This document shows, piece by piece, positions 5,520-7,127 of a stretch of 7,127 nucleotides of DNA; position 1 is the stretch's first letter; the number at the start of each line of letters is the position of its first letter. The DNA lies in NCBI GenBank assembly GCA_937942405.1, contig CALDEN010000273.1:1-7127 (forward strand), read 5' to 3'. The notes under the pieces are model-generated. The model worked only from the letters and a program-made list of their open reading frames with translations, was not told the origin of the DNA and ran no database searches. The position numbers and the translations under genes are program-made. The DNA comes from an uncultured Saprospiraceae bacterium. GTDB taxonomy: Bacteria > Bacteroidota > Bacteroidia > Chitinophagales > Saprospiraceae.

Positions 5520-7127
5520 CTACTTAATCACTAGCTTCTCTGTTATCGCACCAGAGTTCGTCTCTACCTTTACCAGGTAGATTCCTGTCGCTACATTACT
5601 TACATCGAATACCAGCTGTTGTCTATTTTCGTTAAGACTCACAGACTGCTGAGCGATGAGTTTTCCATCCATTGTAAATATACCTGCTGTACCATCTTCT
5701 GATATCTTAGAAGAGATCGCTACACTTACTTGTTGTGAGGCAGGGTTAGGGTAGATACTCAGACCGAAGTGATCTACATCCACATCTACTACTGCAGATA
5801 CAGGCTCTGAATTTATAAATACAGTAGCTGCATCCGTACATGAGTCATCAGCTACATTAGTACCACTTACACAAGCTATACTTTCGTAGGTAAGTAGATC
5901 TAGAATCTCAAAATCATCCATCGCCCATCCTGGCAATGCTCCTGCTGCAGAATCTGCATCATCTGTCGCAAATCTAAATCTAAGCGAAACGCTCTGCCCG
6001 ATATAAGGAGATAAATCTCCAAAGGTAGGCACCCACTCCGCTTGTAATCCTGTAAATATGTTTATGTTAGGTATAGCTAGTGTTCCATATGCTAGAGCAC
6101 CATCATATCCATTTTCAAAGAAGTTATTATACAGTTCATATGGGGCACCATCTACAGAGATTTCTACAAATCCACCATCAGATGAGGCGTTTGTATTCCA
6201 TTTGTGGAAAAACTTAACTGTAGGTCTAGTTCCGCTAACTATAAATTCATTGGTTTTTAAAGCTTGGTCACCATCTGTATCTATACTTTCTACATACCAG
6301 CTATTAGAACCACTATATGCATCTGATGTTACGATATTCCAGAAGTTAGTACTCGTAGTTAATGGTTCTCTAGTGAAAAAATCATTTGCATTTCCTAGAT
6401 TTTCCATATCGTAAAATTCTATTGAAGTAGACTTTTGATCAGCATCAGAGAGCATTCTGTAGGTAATGGTGATTTCGTCTTCATATTCCATATCACCTAG
6501 ATCGAATGAGAGCATGTCTCCTGTGAGATTTGCAGTCATAGATGCAGATCCGTCGATATACGTAAGTCCTGATGGTATCTCGTCTGAAGCTACGACACCC
6601 GTCGTTACCTGAGGTATATGATTAGTGATCGTTAATGTTACCTCTACTTCGTCTCCTGCTTCTACGAATCTGGTCATCGTTTTCTTGATTTTTAATTCTT
6701 CTATACACGTAGGTTCAGATTCGAAGTTTTCTGTTCCGTCTCCTGCACTATTAGATGATCCTTGATCCGCAAAGGCTCCCAGTCCTCTTCTTGCAAATAC
6801 TTCCCAGATCAGACACTGATGATCACCATTAAAATTAGCTCGATCAGCAGATAGGATCGCATCACGACCGTCTACAAAACCTGGATTACATCCTTGCATT
6901 TTCATTCCGTCCATTACGAGTAGGACAGCTTTATAATTTCCAGACTCCGTATTGGTCCAGTCAGCATCCCATCCATACACATCTACGAAGGCCCAGTACA
7001 TATCCCAGATCATCTGACACCATACTTCTCCTACACCATGAGGGATATTTATTCCTTTGATGTAGTCATAGGTCGTAGGGTTAATGCTCATATCTGTGGA
7101 GTATGGATAGTTTCTGATTCCATTTCC
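5520..7127 (-). CDS. M36 (fungalysin) family metallopeptidase, C-terminal part, T9SS cargo
   Basis: Gene cut by the right edge; 535 residues are visible, with the frame open to 7127, so the ATG at 7089-7091 is internal. The fragment opens GNGIRNYPYSTDMSINP and goes on with HGVGEVWCQMIWDMYW, LVMDGMKMQGCNPGFVDGRD and QCLIWEVFARRGLG, all hallmarks of the end of the M36 catalytic domain (about 1-120). The zinc motif HExxH and third ligand would lie upstream, outside the window. Next come a DUF11/CARDB-like Ig domain (about 147-225; AGDEVEVTLTITN, IPSGLTYIDG) and a jelly-roll region resembling the MAM-like domain of immune inhibitor A (about 240-410; LRFRFATDD, PGWAMDDFEI). A T9SS type A sorting domain follows (about 455-535; SIYPNP, GIYLVKVE, KLVIK end). 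The product is probably an extracellular zinc protease degrading proteins for nutrition. Whether the catalytic residues are intact cannot be seen. Confidence 0.93.
   Translation of the reverse strand, partial: GNGIRNYPYSTDMSINPTTYDYIKGINIPHGVGEVWCQMIWDMYWAFVDVYGWDADWTNTESGNYKAVLLVMDGMKMQGCNPGFVDGRDAILSADRANFNGDHQCLIWEVFARRGLGAFADQGSSNSAGDGTENFESEPTCIEELKIKKTMTRFVEAGDEVEVTLTITNHIPQVTTGVVASDEIPSGLTYIDGSASMTANLTGDMLSFDLGDMEYEDEITITYRMLSDADQKSTSIEFYDMENLGNANDFFTREPLTTSTNFWNIVTSDAYSGSNSWYVESIDTDGDQALKTNEFIVSGTRPTVKFFHKWNTNASSDGGFVEISVDGAPYELYNNFFENGYDGALAYGTLAIPNINIFTGLQAEWVPTFGDLSPYIGQSVSLRFRFATDDADSAAGALPGWAMDDFEILDLLTYESIACVSGTNVADDSCTDAATVFINSEPVSAVVDVDVDHFGLSIYPNPASQQVSVAISSKISEDGTAGIFTMDGKLIAQQSVSLNENRQQLVFDVSNVATGIYLVKVETNSGAITEKLVIK

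Noticed and set aside
6058..6414. 118-codon plus-strand frame opposite the peptidase gene
   Set aside because: It is antisense to a well-recognised coding region, with no domain or signal of its own.

Overview
The window looks like chromosomal DNA from a member of the Bacteroidota, probably a marine or environmental Flavobacteriia- or Saprospiria-type bacterium. Four things support this. Two proteins end in type IX secretion (T9SS) type A sorting domains with the 'YPNP...G.Y.V.L...KL.V' pattern. One of them is an M36 (fungalysin) peptidase of the layout common in this phylum. Starts lack Shine-Dalgarno sequences and sit in A/T-rich leaders. A Bacteroidota-type -7 box (TAnnTTTG) lies just upstream of iscS. 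The species cannot be named from the sequence.

Layout. Positions 1-411 hold no convincing gene, only two small inverted repeats. A small exported DUF3299-like protein with a CxxC motif follows (412-939, start uncertain). Next is a compact iron-sulfur cluster operon, iscS-iscU-iscA (1035-3030), with a promoter-like box before it and a clear intrinsic terminator after it. Positions 3096-3783 form a long intergenic region. Its first 380 bases are packed with hairpins: three (perhaps four) copies of a CGAG hairpin, two TCGATGCATCG palindromes, a duplicated block of about 50 bp, and two copies of a REP-like palindrome in opposite orientation. A secreted protein of seven repeats spaced about 58 residues apart (likely a seven-bladed beta-propeller) follows at 3784-5343. 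Convergent to it, and running off the right edge, is the 3' part of an M36 metallopeptidase gene (5520-7127) with its own terminator.

How the genes work together. IscS takes sulfur from cysteine, IscU is the scaffold on which the cluster is built, and IscA is an A-type carrier. IscR, HscA, HscB and ferredoxin are not present here, although IscU keeps the LPPVK motif that HscA recognises. The propeller protein and the peptidase are unrelated except that both should leave the cell, or reach its surface, through T9SS.

The part that ordinary annotation does not explain is the repeat-dense spacer at 3108-3473, where stem changes in different copies are compensatory. No defence system, phage, CRISPR array, tRNA or rRNA was seen.
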